64,000 nt of DNA from Bacteroidota bacterium. GTDB lineage: Bacteria; Bacteroidota; Bacteroidia; Chitinophagales; Chitinophagaceae. This document shows positions 27,587 to 36,786 of this stretch, piece by piece (positions within the stretch are counted from its first letter, which is position 1; each line of letters starts with the position of its first letter). Position numbers and translations under genes: made by a program. The notes below the pieces were generated by a model. That model was given only the letters and a program-made list of their open reading frames with translations, made no database searches and had not been told where the DNA came from. Location of the stretch: the NCBI GenBank assembly GCA_024640255.1, contig JAHEFI010000001.1:124001-188000 (forward strand), written 5' to 3'.

Positions 27587-29731
27587 ATGAAAGTATTAAA
27601 ACTGATTTTTATCAAGGTGGTTTTATTAACACCCATTTGTTTAATGGCTCAAAAAGATTGGTTAATCCAACCTATTTCAAAAAAAGCAGAGATAGTGGTG
27701 AACAACCAATACATTAATATGGACAATGGTCTTGTAAAAAGAAGTTTTTATATGGGAGCCAATCTTGCTTGCATTGATTATACCAATCTAACTACTGGAC
27801 AACAACTGCTTAGAAGTATAGAGCCAGAAGCCAGAGTGGTTATAAATGGCAACCCATATAATGTTGGAGGATTAATTGGACAGTCCGAAAAAGCTTATTT
27901 GATAAAAGGTTCAGAAAAGGGTTTAACTACAGATAAAGATGCTTTTCAATTCAAGGCTTATAAAATTCAAATTATTTCTGATTATATCCAATGGAAACCG
28001 AATTCCTGGTTGTCTAATAAAAAACAACCTACGGGAAAATCTATTCGTTTACTTTTTATTTCAAACAAACCGGAACTTCAAAACATATTGATTTCGGTAA
28101 TGTATAATATTTATGATGGCATTCCTTTGATAACAAAATGGATTGAAATTCTCAATAATGGTGAACAGAAAGTAAAAATTAATAGAGTAGTTAACGAAGT
28201 ATTAGGTTTGGTGGAAGAAGAAAGTGCCGTGGTGGGTAAGCCAGAAGTGATGAAAAAACAACATGGTATTTATGTTGAAACCAATTATGCATTTAATAAT
28301 GCAATGCGTTATGATATCAGTGACCAGACCACTCACTGGAAAACAGATTCAAGTTACACCTCTCAAGTAAATTATAATTTTGAAACTCCTTGCTTATTAG
28401 AGATATATCCTGAAAGGGCACCTGGTATTGAATTAGCGAGGGGTGAGACATTCAAATCAGTTAGAACCAACGAACTTCTAATGGATAGTTATGATAGACA
28501 AAGAAGAGGTTTGATGCTTCGTAAAATGTATAGAACCATTGCACCTTGGACCACACAGAATCCTATATTCATGCATTTGGTGAGTAAAAATGATGAAGAA
28601 GTAAAAGCAGCTATTGATCAATGTGTCGCTACTGGATATGAAGCAGTGATACTTAGTTTTGGAAGTCATTTGAATATGGAAGATTCGAGTCAACAAAATA
28701 TTAATAAGTGGAAGGCCTTAGCAGCGTATGCACATCAAAAAAATATTTTACTAGGAGGTTATTCTTTATTTAGTAGTAGAAGGATTAGTGATGAAGATGA
28801 TGTGATTGATATTAAAACAGGAAAACCAGGTGGTGCCTTTTTTGGCAATGCTCCTTGTTTTGGAAGTAAATGGGGCTTAGCCTATAGAGACAAGATCAAA
28901 TATTTTTTCAAAGAAACTGGATTTGATATTTGGGAAAACGATGGACCCTATCCTGGTGATGTTTGTGCAAGCACAGTGCATCCTGGACATAAGGGCTATG
29001 ATGATTCTCAATGGAGACAGATGGAGATTCAAAAAGAATTATATAGATGGTTGAATGAAAGAGGTGTTTACATTAATGCACCTGACTGGTATTTTTTAGA
29101 TGGTACGCATAAAATAGCGGTTGGATATAGAGAAGTAAATTTTTCTTTATCTAGGGCACAACAAAAAATTATTAATCGACAAAATATCCATGATGGCACT
29201 ATCGAAAAAACACCTTCCATGGGTTGGGGTTTTGTGCCTTTAACAAAATATCAAGGGGGTGGTGAAGAAGCGGTACTTGAGCCATTAAATGATCATTTAG
29301 AAGATTATGAACAACTGATGATGCAATACTATGGCGCAGGTGTTCAAGCATGTTATAGAGGTCCAAGATTATATGATACAGAACAAACAAAACTGATGGT
29401 ACAATCGGTGATTAGTTGGTATAAAAAATATCGTTCTATCTTAAATGCTGATATTATTCAGTTAAGAAGAGCAGATGGAAGAGATTGGGATGGTTGGTTA
29501 CATGTAGATCCTTCTTTAGATCAAAAAGGTTTAATGATGTTATTTAATCCAACCAATGAAACCATTACTAGAACCATTCAATTACCATTGTATTATACAG
29601 GTTTACAAGACAAAGCCATGATTGCACAAAAGGGTAAAGATGCCAAGGGGTATACATTAAATAGAGCTTATGAAGCCGAATTTAGTTTTACACTTGCACC
29701 AGGTGCTTATGAATGGTTTACGATTGAGTAA
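27587..29731 (+). CDS. Clan GH-D (alpha-galactosidase)-like glycoside hydrolase, secreted
   Basis: A 714-residue secreted protein (signal MKVLKLIFIKVVLL...CLMAQ). Residues 25-310 look like the large beta-sandwich that precedes the barrel in GH36-type enzymes; residues 310-600 look like a TIM barrel (AVILSFGSHLNMED, GGYSLFSSRRI, FDIWENDGPYPGD); the end is a beta domain with LFNPTNETITRTI. The acids in IWENDGP, and later YFLDGTHK, are candidates for catalysis. It is single, divergent from the ABC operon, and converges on the cytochrome/DUF2231 gene two bases away. Family is a judgement from overall pattern, not from a clear signature, so alternatives in other barrel families remain open. Confidence 0.6.
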   Translation: MKVLKLIFIKVVLLTPICLMAQKDWLIQPISKKAEIVVNNQYINMDNGLVKRSFYMGANLACIDYTNLTTGQQLLRSIEPEARVVINGNPYNVGGLIGQSEKAYLIKGSEKGLTTDKDAFQFKAYKIQIISDYIQWKPNSWLSNKKQPTGKSIRLLFISNKPELQNILISVMYNIYDGIPLITKWIEILNNGEQKVKINRVVNEVLGLVEEESAVVGKPEVMKKQHGIYVETNYAFNNAMRYDISDQTTHWKTDSSYTSQVNYNFETPCLLEIYPERAPGIELARGETFKSVRTNELLMDSYDRQRRGLMLRKMYRTIAPWTTQNPIFMHLVSKNDEEVKAAIDQCVATGYEAVILSFGSHLNMEDSSQQNINKWKALAAYAHQKNILLGGYSLFSSRRISDEDDVIDIKTGKPGGAFFGNAPCFGSKWGLAYRDKIKYFFKETGFDIWENDGPYPGDVCASTVHPGHKGYDDSQWRQMEIQKELYRWLNERGVYINAPDWYFLDGTHKIAVGYREVNFSLSRAQQKIINRQNIHDGTIEKTPSMGWGFVPLTKYQGGGEEAVLEPLNDHLEDYEQLMMQYYGAGVQACYRGPRLYDTEQTKLMVQSVISWYKKYRSILNADIIQLRRADGRDWDGWLHVDPSLDQKGLMMLFNPTNETITRTIQLPLYYTGLQDKAMIAQKGKDAKGYTLNRAYEAEFSFTLAPGAYEWFTIE

Positions 29732-29732
29732 A

Positions 29733-31895
29733 CTAGTTTAAGAAAATTTCATCAACGAAAATCCAAGCTGGCGTGCCCTTTCCTGGATGCCAGCTAGGTA
29801 ATTTTTTTAAATTGGTTGCTACCAACTTATAAAATTTATAAGGAGCAGGTTTACCAATTGCGCAGCTAAAACCCCTTGTTTCATTCAATGTTTTAGGAGT
29901 GGTATCTGTAACACCTGGGTAATTATTTTTAGAAATTAGGGTATAGTTTTTGCCATCCATACTGCCCATCACATCAATACTTACTATAGGGAAAATATAA
30001 GATCCTAAATTTACTAATGCGTTAAAATAAATTTCTTTGATAGCGGTGGGTTTATTAAAGCCAATCACCATTTCCATATTAGCATCTTTATAGCCCAACC
30101 ATTTTGCGTTACCAAAATTCTTATCTCCTAACTCATAATCAAATAGCGTCTTTTGACCACTAGCTCTATATTTTGGATCAGGTAATTGAAGTAATACAAT
30201 TGAATCTGGATGAATGGTAGACTTGTAAAAATTTCTTTGAACAATATCGCTACTTATCCAACCTGGCTTAAATGCTTTTGTTTTCACCACCGTATTATTG
30301 AATAAACGAATAGGCTTTTTATAGATGGGGCTATTCAAGCTATCTGGATCAGTACCATCCAAAGTGTATCTAATAGTAGTTCCCTTTACTACATGTTTAA
30401 TAGGGATATCTAAATGTGCTGGAATAATAGAAGAATCTTGTTCAATACTTGGGTTAATAATTTTAATGATTTCATTATCTAAATTATCTCCTACAGTTAC
30501 CAATAGATTTTTTTTGCTTGATTGAACGATTGAAACTTGATCTTGTTTGATTTGTGTATTCCAAACATGTAAATTTTGGATAGATGTACCTTTTACTAAA
30601 TTACTTAATTCATTAGCATTAGCTTCTATACCAGCAATAGATAAAGATTGTAGTTTATTCAAAGACTTTATTGCTTCTAATGCTTTAATGTTTAAGCCTG
30701 TATAATTTAAATTTAATTTTTCTATTTGTTTAAAGCTTGCAATGATGCTTACATCCTCTTGTTGAAGTGGCATGCTTTGCATATTTAAAGAAATAATTTG
30801 CTCTTTAATTTTATCTAATTTTTTTAATTGCTCTCTGTTATAAAAAGACCCTTGAAAAAAATTCACTTCAATAAGGGTAGATCCTGGATAAACATAATGT
30901 ACATTACAATAATTGGTATTGTACTCGCTAATATCTGGACCTACATTGGCTTTATTCTTATTTTTTTCTACTGGAGCTTGATAGCTATTAGCTAATATGT
31001 ATAAACTATCTGCCTTATTTAATTCAAGCATTTTTTTATTAAAATCACCACCAGCACTAATCCAATCATTTAAAATTTTTAACTCAGCAGGAGTTAACTG
31101 TGGCTTGCCATCAGGAGGCATATGTTTTTCTTCTGCAATTGGTAAATGAATGCGCTCTATAATACTAGAAGTACCTGATAAATCTAACACAGAACCGTGT
31201 TTACCTCCTTTCAATATATGCTCCTTACTATCTAGTAATAAATTTCCTTTTACTTTTTTAGGTCCATGGCAACCAACGCATTTATCTAATAAAATGGGTT
31301 CAACTGCTTTTTCATAAACAGAGGCTGTACTATCTAATACTTTTAATTTGGTGGTATCTGCAGTAGTATTAGTAGTTTCAGGCATACTTATGGCATCAAC
31401 ACCATGGGTTAATTGTGCACCTTTATGTGTAAATACAATTACTAAAATCAATAAGAATAATCCAATAGTAATTCTTTGATTTTTATTTTCTTGAAATGGT
31501 TGGTAATGATGATTGATAATGACCAATGCCCAACTACATAAAGCAATTGCAACGCCACCCCATTGATGCTGCGTTAGTAAATCATCCGCATAACTATTTT
31601 CTTTAGAAAGAAATAATCCTGTAATAGCTACCAATACTGCCATCAAGGCATTGATTAATAAAACAGGCTGCTCAATGTTTTTAGTAATTTTTCCAGCTGG
31701 GGTAAAGATGAAGTATAATGCAATAAGAATACTTAACACAATTGGAAAATGCAATAACAATGGATGAAATTTGCCCATCCAAGCCATACCAATATTTAAA
31801 TGTAGATTTTCTTTGAATACTACAATAAAAATCAAAAATGGATTGAGTATCCACAATGCATAACCTATAAAAGCAAATACCTTCGTCGACTTCAT
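29733..31895 (-). CDS. Membrane-anchored c-type cytochrome (PSD1-like) with LRR and chitobiase C-terminal domains
   Basis: A 720-residue multi-domain protein. Residues 1-165 hold about five membrane helices (DUF2231-like, with HPLLLHFPIVL); residues 195-285 form a c-type cytochrome domain with haem motif CVGCH (206-210); then LRR-like repeats (about 385-470), a chitobiase/beta-hexosaminidase C-terminal-type domain (YTLDGTDPDS, about 520-575), and a discoidin-like sandwich to the end. This build is common in Bacteroidota and Planctomycetes loci with DUF1501 and DUF1553. It is the last gene in a minus-strand run starting at 41334, only two bases after the DUF1501 gene. It probably passes electrons from a periplasmic sugar oxidation to the membrane. 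Confidence 0.85.
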   Translation of the reverse strand: MKSTKVFAFIGYALWILNPFLIFIVVFKENLHLNIGMAWMGKFHPLLLHFPIVLSILIALYFIFTPAGKITKNIEQPVLLINALMAVLVAITGLFLSKENSYADDLLTQHQWGGVAIALCSWALVIINHHYQPFQENKNQRITIGLFLLILVIVFTHKGAQLTHGVDAISMPETTNTTADTTKLKVLDSTASVYEKAVEPILLDKCVGCHGPKKVKGNLLLDSKEHILKGGKHGSVLDLSGTSSIIERIHLPIAEEKHMPPDGKPQLTPAELKILNDWISAGGDFNKKMLELNKADSLYILANSYQAPVEKNKNKANVGPDISEYNTNYCNVHYVYPGSTLIEVNFFQGSFYNREQLKKLDKIKEQIISLNMQSMPLQQEDVSIIASFKQIEKLNLNYTGLNIKALEAIKSLNKLQSLSIAGIEANANELSNLVKGTSIQNLHVWNTQIKQDQVSIVQSSKKNLLVTVGDNLDNEIIKIINPSIEQDSSIIPAHLDIPIKHVVKGTTIRYTLDGTDPDSLNSPIYKKPIRLFNNTVVKTKAFKPGWISSDIVQRNFYKSTIHPDSIVLLQLPDPKYRASGQKTLFDYELGDKNFGNAKWLGYKDANMEMVIGFNKPTAIKEIYFNALVNLGSYIFPIVSIDVMGSMDGKNYTLISKNNYPGVTDTTPKTLNETRGFSCAIGKPAPYKFYKLVATNLKKLPSWHPGKGTPAWIFVDEIFLN

Positions 31896-31897
31896 GC

Positions 31898-33343
31898 TTA
31901 ACTAATTATTTCATTGATCACATTACCGGCAACATCGGTTAATCTATATCTTCTGCCTAAATGCTTAAAAGTAAATTCTTCATGATTGATTCCCATTAAG
32001 TGCATCACTGTTGCATGGAAATCGTGTACATGTACTGGAAGTGTATTGATATTATAACCAAAATCGTCTGTTTCTCCATGAACACCAGGTTTTACGCCAC
32101 CTCCAGCCATCCAAATGGTAAAGCATCTTGGGTGATGGTCTCTTCCATAATTGTCTTTTGCTAAAGCACCTTGACAATAATTGGTTCTTCCAAACTCGCC
32201 TCCCCAGATAACTAGGGTTTCATCTAATAATCCTCTTTGCTTTAAATCTTTCACTAAGGCTGCAGAAGCTTGATCTACATCTTTACATTGTCCTTCTAAT
32301 TGTGAAGGTAAATTATCGTGCGCATCCCAACCCTGATGATATAATTGAACAAAGCGAACGCCGTTTTCAGAAAGCTTTCTTGCTAATAAACAATTCGCAG
32401 CATAGGTTCCTGGTACTAAACAATCTGGTCCGTACATTTTTACAATAGATTCTGGCTCGTTTTGTAAAGAAGTAATTTCTGGAACGGCCATTTGCATTCT
32501 ATAAGACAATTCGTATTGTTGAATTTTAGCAACAATCTCAGGATCTCCAATTTCTTTATAAGAAGCTTCATTTAAAGAAGCAATCTCATCTAACATAGCT
32601 CTCTTGTCCTCTCTTTGAATAAATGAAGGGTCGGATAAATATTTTACAGGCTCTTCACCACTAGTGAATTGAACCCCTTGATGTATGGAATCTAAAAATC
32701 CATTGTTCCAAAGTTTAGAGTAAACTCCTTGTCCATTTCCTTTACCCTTACTTAATAAAACACAGAATGCAGGAAGGTTTTTATTTTCACTGCCTAAGCC
32801 ATAACTAATCCAAGAGCCCATACTAGGCCTATTGCCAACTTGAGCGCCTGTTTGGAAAAAGGTTAATGCAGGATCGTGATTGATGGCTTCTGTATACATG
32901 GTTTTCACAATACATAAATCATCTGCAATACTTGCTATATGTGGAATGGTTTCACTAAACCATGCACCATGTTGTCCATGTTGTGAGAAATTGAATTTGG
33001 TACCAGCCAATGGAAACTTTGCTTGATTGGCTGTCATGCCTGTTAATCTTTGACCCATTCTAATGCTTGCTGGAAGATCTTCTCCATGCATGCTTTGTAA
33101 TTTAGGTTTATAATCAAACAGGTCTAGTTGAGATGGTGCACCATTTTGAAACAAGTAGATTACCCTTTTTGCTTTTGGCGCAAAATGGGGTAATACATTG
33201 GCAAATAATTCGTCTTCTGTTTTTCCTTCAAATAAACCTGGAGCCACAAGAGAGCCTAAGGCTAATCCACCAATACCTAAACTCATTTTAGATAAAAACT
33301 TTCTTCTATTTTGATTTAAGCCATGTTCTAAAAATTCTTTCAT
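31898..33343 (-). CDS. DUF1501 family protein (alkaline phosphatase/sulfatase superfamily-like), Tat signal
   Basis: A 481-residue protein with a twin-arginine signal (NRRKFLSKMSLGIGGLAL). The DUF1501 pattern is complete: LFQNGAPSQLDLFDYKP near residue 65, HGAWFSETIPH, NHDPALTFFQTG, GWDAHDNL, WGGEFGRT and DHHPRCFTIWMAGGG, giving many His/Asp candidates for a metal centre as in the alkaline phosphatase superfamily. Function is not established for the family. DUF1501 almost always occurs next to a DUF1549/DUF1553 cytochrome, exactly as here (9 bases apart), so both likely form one periplasmic complex. Confidence 0.92.
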   Translation of the reverse strand: MKEFLEHGLNQNRRKFLSKMSLGIGGLALGSLVAPGLFEGKTEDELFANVLPHFAPKAKRVIYLFQNGAPSQLDLFDYKPKLQSMHGEDLPASIRMGQRLTGMTANQAKFPLAGTKFNFSQHGQHGAWFSETIPHIASIADDLCIVKTMYTEAINHDPALTFFQTGAQVGNRPSMGSWISYGLGSENKNLPAFCVLLSKGKGNGQGVYSKLWNNGFLDSIHQGVQFTSGEEPVKYLSDPSFIQREDKRAMLDEIASLNEASYKEIGDPEIVAKIQQYELSYRMQMAVPEITSLQNEPESIVKMYGPDCLVPGTYAANCLLARKLSENGVRFVQLYHQGWDAHDNLPSQLEGQCKDVDQASAALVKDLKQRGLLDETLVIWGGEFGRTNYCQGALAKDNYGRDHHPRCFTIWMAGGGVKPGVHGETDDFGYNINTLPVHVHDFHATVMHLMGINHEEFTFKHLGRRYRLTDVAGNVINEIIS

Positions 33344-33352
33344 AAGCTTGTT

Positions 33353-35692
33353 TTAAGATTTGGTGATGGCTTCTTCTAGGTTATACATAATTAATATGGT
33401 CTTCATTAAAGCAGCAGCTTCTGCTTCATTGTATTTTCTAGTAGGCTGAGCAAATTCACCTATTGCCAATGTCTCTTTGGTTAATGCTGGCTTTTGTTGG
33501 TATACTGATAACTGACTTTCGCAATACTTGATTAATTTATTTTTCTCAAATCTTGTTGCTGGTCTAATTAAAATAGATTCAAATGCTTTTTCTATTTTTT
33601 CTTCCAAGCTTTCATTGCCCATACTTATTTTTTGAGCCATTACTCTTGAGGCTTCTAATATCGTAGGATCGTTCAACATATTCAATGCCTGCAATGGAGT
33701 ATTGGTACTGCTTCTTTTTGCTTCGCATTGATCTCTATTACTTGCGTCAAAAATCATCATACTAGGAGGAGGCGCAGTTAACTTGATGAAAGTATATAAT
33801 CCTCTTCTGTATAAATCGTTATTGTGATCTTGTTTATAGCTAGCCAATACGCCTCTTCCACTAGTGGTGCTTTCCCATACGCCTTTTGGTTGGTAAGGTT
33901 TTACGCTAGGTCCACCAATAGTATAATTTAATAAACCACTAGAGGTTAAAATAAAATCTCTTACAATTTCTGCTTTGTATCTTATTCTTGGAGATCTTGA
34001 ATAGTAAACATTGTCTGGATCTTTTTCTAATTGTTTGTCATGTATCTCACTGGATTGTTTGTATACACTACTTGTAACTATTTTTTCTACTAAATATTTT
34101 ATGTCCCAATTATGTTCCATAAAATCCACTGCCAACCAATCTAATAATTCTGGATGCGTAGGTAATTCTCCTTGCAAACCATAATCACCAGATGTTTTTA
34201 CAATACCTTTCCCAAAAATTTCTTGCCAAATAAAATTTACAAATACTCTGGCTGTTAATGGATTCTTTTTGTTCACTGTCCAACCAGCTAGGCCTAATCT
34301 ATTTCTTGCATATTTAGTGGTATCAAATGGCATGATAGATTCTAATGCTGTAGGTTTTACTTCCACAGTAGAAGGCGCATCGTAACTGCCTCTATTCAAT
34401 ATATAAGTTGGTCTTGGTTTACTAGAATCTCCCATTACTGCAACTTCAATGGTATTGGTATCTTTGGTATTAATGTATTGTAAAAAGTTTTTTCTATCAT
34501 CAGCAGTGATAAATAATTTAGGATTTTTTGCAGGAGTTGAAATACTTACATCACCCTCATATCCTTTTTCTTTGCTGATATTAAAGAAACCGTATAATTG
34601 ATAATAATCTTTTGCAGAGAAAGGATCGTATTTGTGATCATGGCATTGAGCACACTCAATAGTTACACCTAAAACTGCTTTACCGTATGTCTTGGTTTTA
34701 TCAATATTATAAGACACTCTATATTCTTCTTCAATCACTCCACCTTCTTCTGTGTATTTATGATTTCTAAAAAAGGCAGTTGCTAAAATACTTTCTTTAG
34801 TGGCATTGGGTAATAAGTCTCCAGCAATTTGTTGTGTTAAGAATTGATCATAAGACATATTCTTATTAAATGCATTAATAACCCAATCTCTCCATGGCCA
34901 TTGTGTTCTAATATTATCATCCTGAAATCCATAAGAATCTGCATACCTAGCTAAGTCCAACCATAGCACGCCCATTTTTTCTCCATATGCTGGTTTCTTT
35001 AATAAGGCTTTCACCATTTGTTGGTACCAATTGGCTTGATTATTATTTGTCCATTGTAGATATTCTTGGTGTGTAGGTGGTAAACCTGTGATATCTACAA
35101 AAGCTCTTTTGATTAAGGCATTTTTGCTAGCTTCTTCATTAGGACTAAATCCCTTTTTTTCCATCGCAGCTAAAATAAAATGATCTATTTCGTTGCTAGG
35201 CCATTGGGTGTTTTCAATAGAAGGTAATTTTGCTTTTACAGGAGTTACAAAAGCCCAGTGCTTTTCATATTTGGCTCCTTGCTTGATCCATTTTTTAAAT
35301 AAAGCAATTTGTTCAGGGCTTAAAGGAGTTAGATGACTTTCAGGTAAAGGCATCATTATTTTTGGATCGGTAGATTCTATTCTGGTGATTAATTCACTTA
35401 ATTCTGGATGACCAGGCACTATGGCAAATTTTCCTTTTGATTTTTTTAAAGGTGCATAAGCATAAGCTGCTTGATCTAATCTAAGTTCTGCTTTTACTTT
35501 TTTTACATCAGGACCATGACAAGTAAAACATTTATCTGAAAGTATTGGACGAATGTCTCTATTATAAGAAACAATTTCATTGTCTGCATTGGATTGGCTC
35601 AGTGCAAAATATCGAATACCCCAAATAACTACTATTGCTAATAAAAGTATAGCTGTAATAGTTATGGTTTTTTTATTGATCCAATTTTTCAT
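33353..35692 (-). CDS. PSD1 cytochrome with DUF1549 and DUF1553 domains
   Basis: A 779-residue periplasmic protein anchored by an N-terminal helix (10-28). Residues 40-135 form a PSD1-type cytochrome c domain with haem motif CFTCH (C55-H59). DUF1549 follows (about 160-365, with HWAFVTPVK before it and CAQCHDHKYDPFSAKDYYQL inside, a second CxxCH), then DUF1553 (about 460-730, NPLTARVFVNFIWQEIFG and ASNRDQCEAKRSSTNTPLQ). The family is abundant in Planctomycetes and some Bacteroidota and has no proven activity. Two CxxCH sites mean possible di-haem electron transfer. It is in the same run as DUF1501, the NHL propeller and MFS transporter. Confidence 0.93.
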   Translation of the reverse strand: MKNWINKKTITITAILLLAIVVIWGIRYFALSQSNADNEIVSYNRDIRPILSDKCFTCHGPDVKKVKAELRLDQAAYAYAPLKKSKGKFAIVPGHPELSELITRIESTDPKIMMPLPESHLTPLSPEQIALFKKWIKQGAKYEKHWAFVTPVKAKLPSIENTQWPSNEIDHFILAAMEKKGFSPNEEASKNALIKRAFVDITGLPPTHQEYLQWTNNNQANWYQQMVKALLKKPAYGEKMGVLWLDLARYADSYGFQDDNIRTQWPWRDWVINAFNKNMSYDQFLTQQIAGDLLPNATKESILATAFFRNHKYTEEGGVIEEEYRVSYNIDKTKTYGKAVLGVTIECAQCHDHKYDPFSAKDYYQLYGFFNISKEKGYEGDVSISTPAKNPKLFITADDRKNFLQYINTKDTNTIEVAVMGDSSKPRPTYILNRGSYDAPSTVEVKPTALESIMPFDTTKYARNRLGLAGWTVNKKNPLTARVFVNFIWQEIFGKGIVKTSGDYGLQGELPTHPELLDWLAVDFMEHNWDIKYLVEKIVTSSVYKQSSEIHDKQLEKDPDNVYYSRSPRIRYKAEIVRDFILTSSGLLNYTIGGPSVKPYQPKGVWESTTSGRGVLASYKQDHNNDLYRRGLYTFIKLTAPPPSMMIFDASNRDQCEAKRSSTNTPLQALNMLNDPTILEASRVMAQKISMGNESLEEKIEKAFESILIRPATRFEKNKLIKYCESQLSVYQQKPALTKETLAIGEFAQPTRKYNEAEAAALMKTILIMYNLEEAITKS

Positions 35693-35701
35693 GAATAAAA
35701 A

Positions 35702-36727
35702 TTAAACTCTAGAAAATTTAAATGGATATACTTTTCCAGAAGCCCATTGAGCAACATAGATACTTCCTTCATTGTCTACACAAACATCGTGAGGATGAAT
35801 TAAAATTTTATCTGTTTGTGACATAGGTTGTAATACGCCATCCACATATTGAGGAGCTGATCCACCTAAATTAGAAACCACTTTATTGTTTTTATCTAAG
35901 ATGGTAATGAATCCAGACTTTTCATTGTCCAAGCTTGGAGACCTTAATACGGCTGCATATAAATGATCTCCTTTAATCACTGGTCTGCAAACACAAGCGC
36001 CTGGTAAATGAATTACTTCTAATAATTTTCCGTCCAAAGAAAAACGCTTAAATGCATTTCTAGTTCTATCTGTAATTAATAATGTTGTTGCACCATTTCT
36101 TTTATCTACACAAATTCCATGTGCATTATCAAAATGAGCTTCTCCTTCTCCTCTTCCTCCAAATACATTTTTTAAATTTCCTTTCTCATCATAATGCATG
36201 ATATGTTGTGCACCATATCCATCTGCAATATAAAATTCTCCGTTCTCTAAAACAGTAGTTTCAGTTGGAACAAATGCTTCTGGCTTTTCATATGCAGGCA
36301 CATCTTTAGGCGCATTGATGGTCAATAAAATTTTTCCATCCATGGTTGTTTTGAAAACCTGATGTGTATTGGTATCGGTAATGAATAAAAAATCTTCTTT
36401 ACCATTGTGCTGAATAGTTAATCCATGTGCACCAGGAAATTGATGCCCCCAACTTTCTATTAATTTGCCTGATGTATTATATACTATTACATTGTTTTTT
36501 GTTTCATTGGTTAACAAGACAATTCTTCCTTTGCTGTCTTGCACCATTTCGTGACAATCGTTTACAGGTGTTTGACTAGGGTTTAAATTTCCCCATTCTG
36601 TATTTAGGGTATAAGTCATTTTATTATGACCATACACTGGACTGTTTTTCACGAGATTATTTTTTTTGGTAATGAGTAAGCCTACAGAGGCAATAGATAC
36701 ATTTTTTACAAATGTTCTTCTTTTCAT
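35702..36727 (-). CDS. NHL-repeat six-bladed beta-propeller protein, Tat-like signal
   Basis: The ATG at 36727 opens MKRRTFVKNVSIASVGLLI, a twin-arginine-type signal (341 aa). The mature part is made of NHL repeats, for example HGLTIQHNG, DGYGAQHIMHYDEKGNL, HGICVDKRNGATTLLITDRT and HPHDVCVDNEGSIYVAQWASG, so a six-bladed propeller is likely. Such propellers bind ligands or act as lactonases or lyases; no catalytic set is obvious. It sits between the DUF1553 gene (9 bases) and the MFS gene (59 bases), with a CAATCGTT motif 20 bases before the start. Confidence 0.87.
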   Translation of the reverse strand: MKRRTFVKNVSIASVGLLITKKNNLVKNSPVYGHNKMTYTLNTEWGNLNPSQTPVNDCHEMVQDSKGRIVLLTNETKNNVIVYNTSGKLIESWGHQFPGAHGLTIQHNGKEDFLFITDTNTHQVFKTTMDGKILLTINAPKDVPAYEKPEAFVPTETTVLENGEFYIADGYGAQHIMHYDEKGNLKNVFGGRGEGEAHFDNAHGICVDKRNGATTLLITDRTRNAFKRFSLDGKLLEVIHLPGACVCRPVIKGDHLYAAVLRSPSLDNEKSGFITILDKNNKVVSNLGGSAPQYVDGVLQPMSQTDKILIHPHDVCVDNEGSIYVAQWASGKVYPFKFSRV

Positions 36728-36740
36728 AAGACAATAATTT

Positions 36741-36754
36741 AGCAAGCAATCGTT
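36741..36754. promoter_or_regulatory. AGCAAGCAATCGTT repeat in the NHL gene leader
   Basis: The 14 bases AGCAAGCAATCGTT recur exactly at 63512-63525 downstream of the tRNA-like gene, and ten of them (GCAAGCAATC) at 10362-10371 upstream of proteorhodopsin. The CAATCGTT part is shared with motifs before the genes starting at 39379, 40292 and 23524. Confidence 0.3.
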
Positions 36755-36786
36755 AATGAGATACCTTCTTAAAGATAACTTATTGT

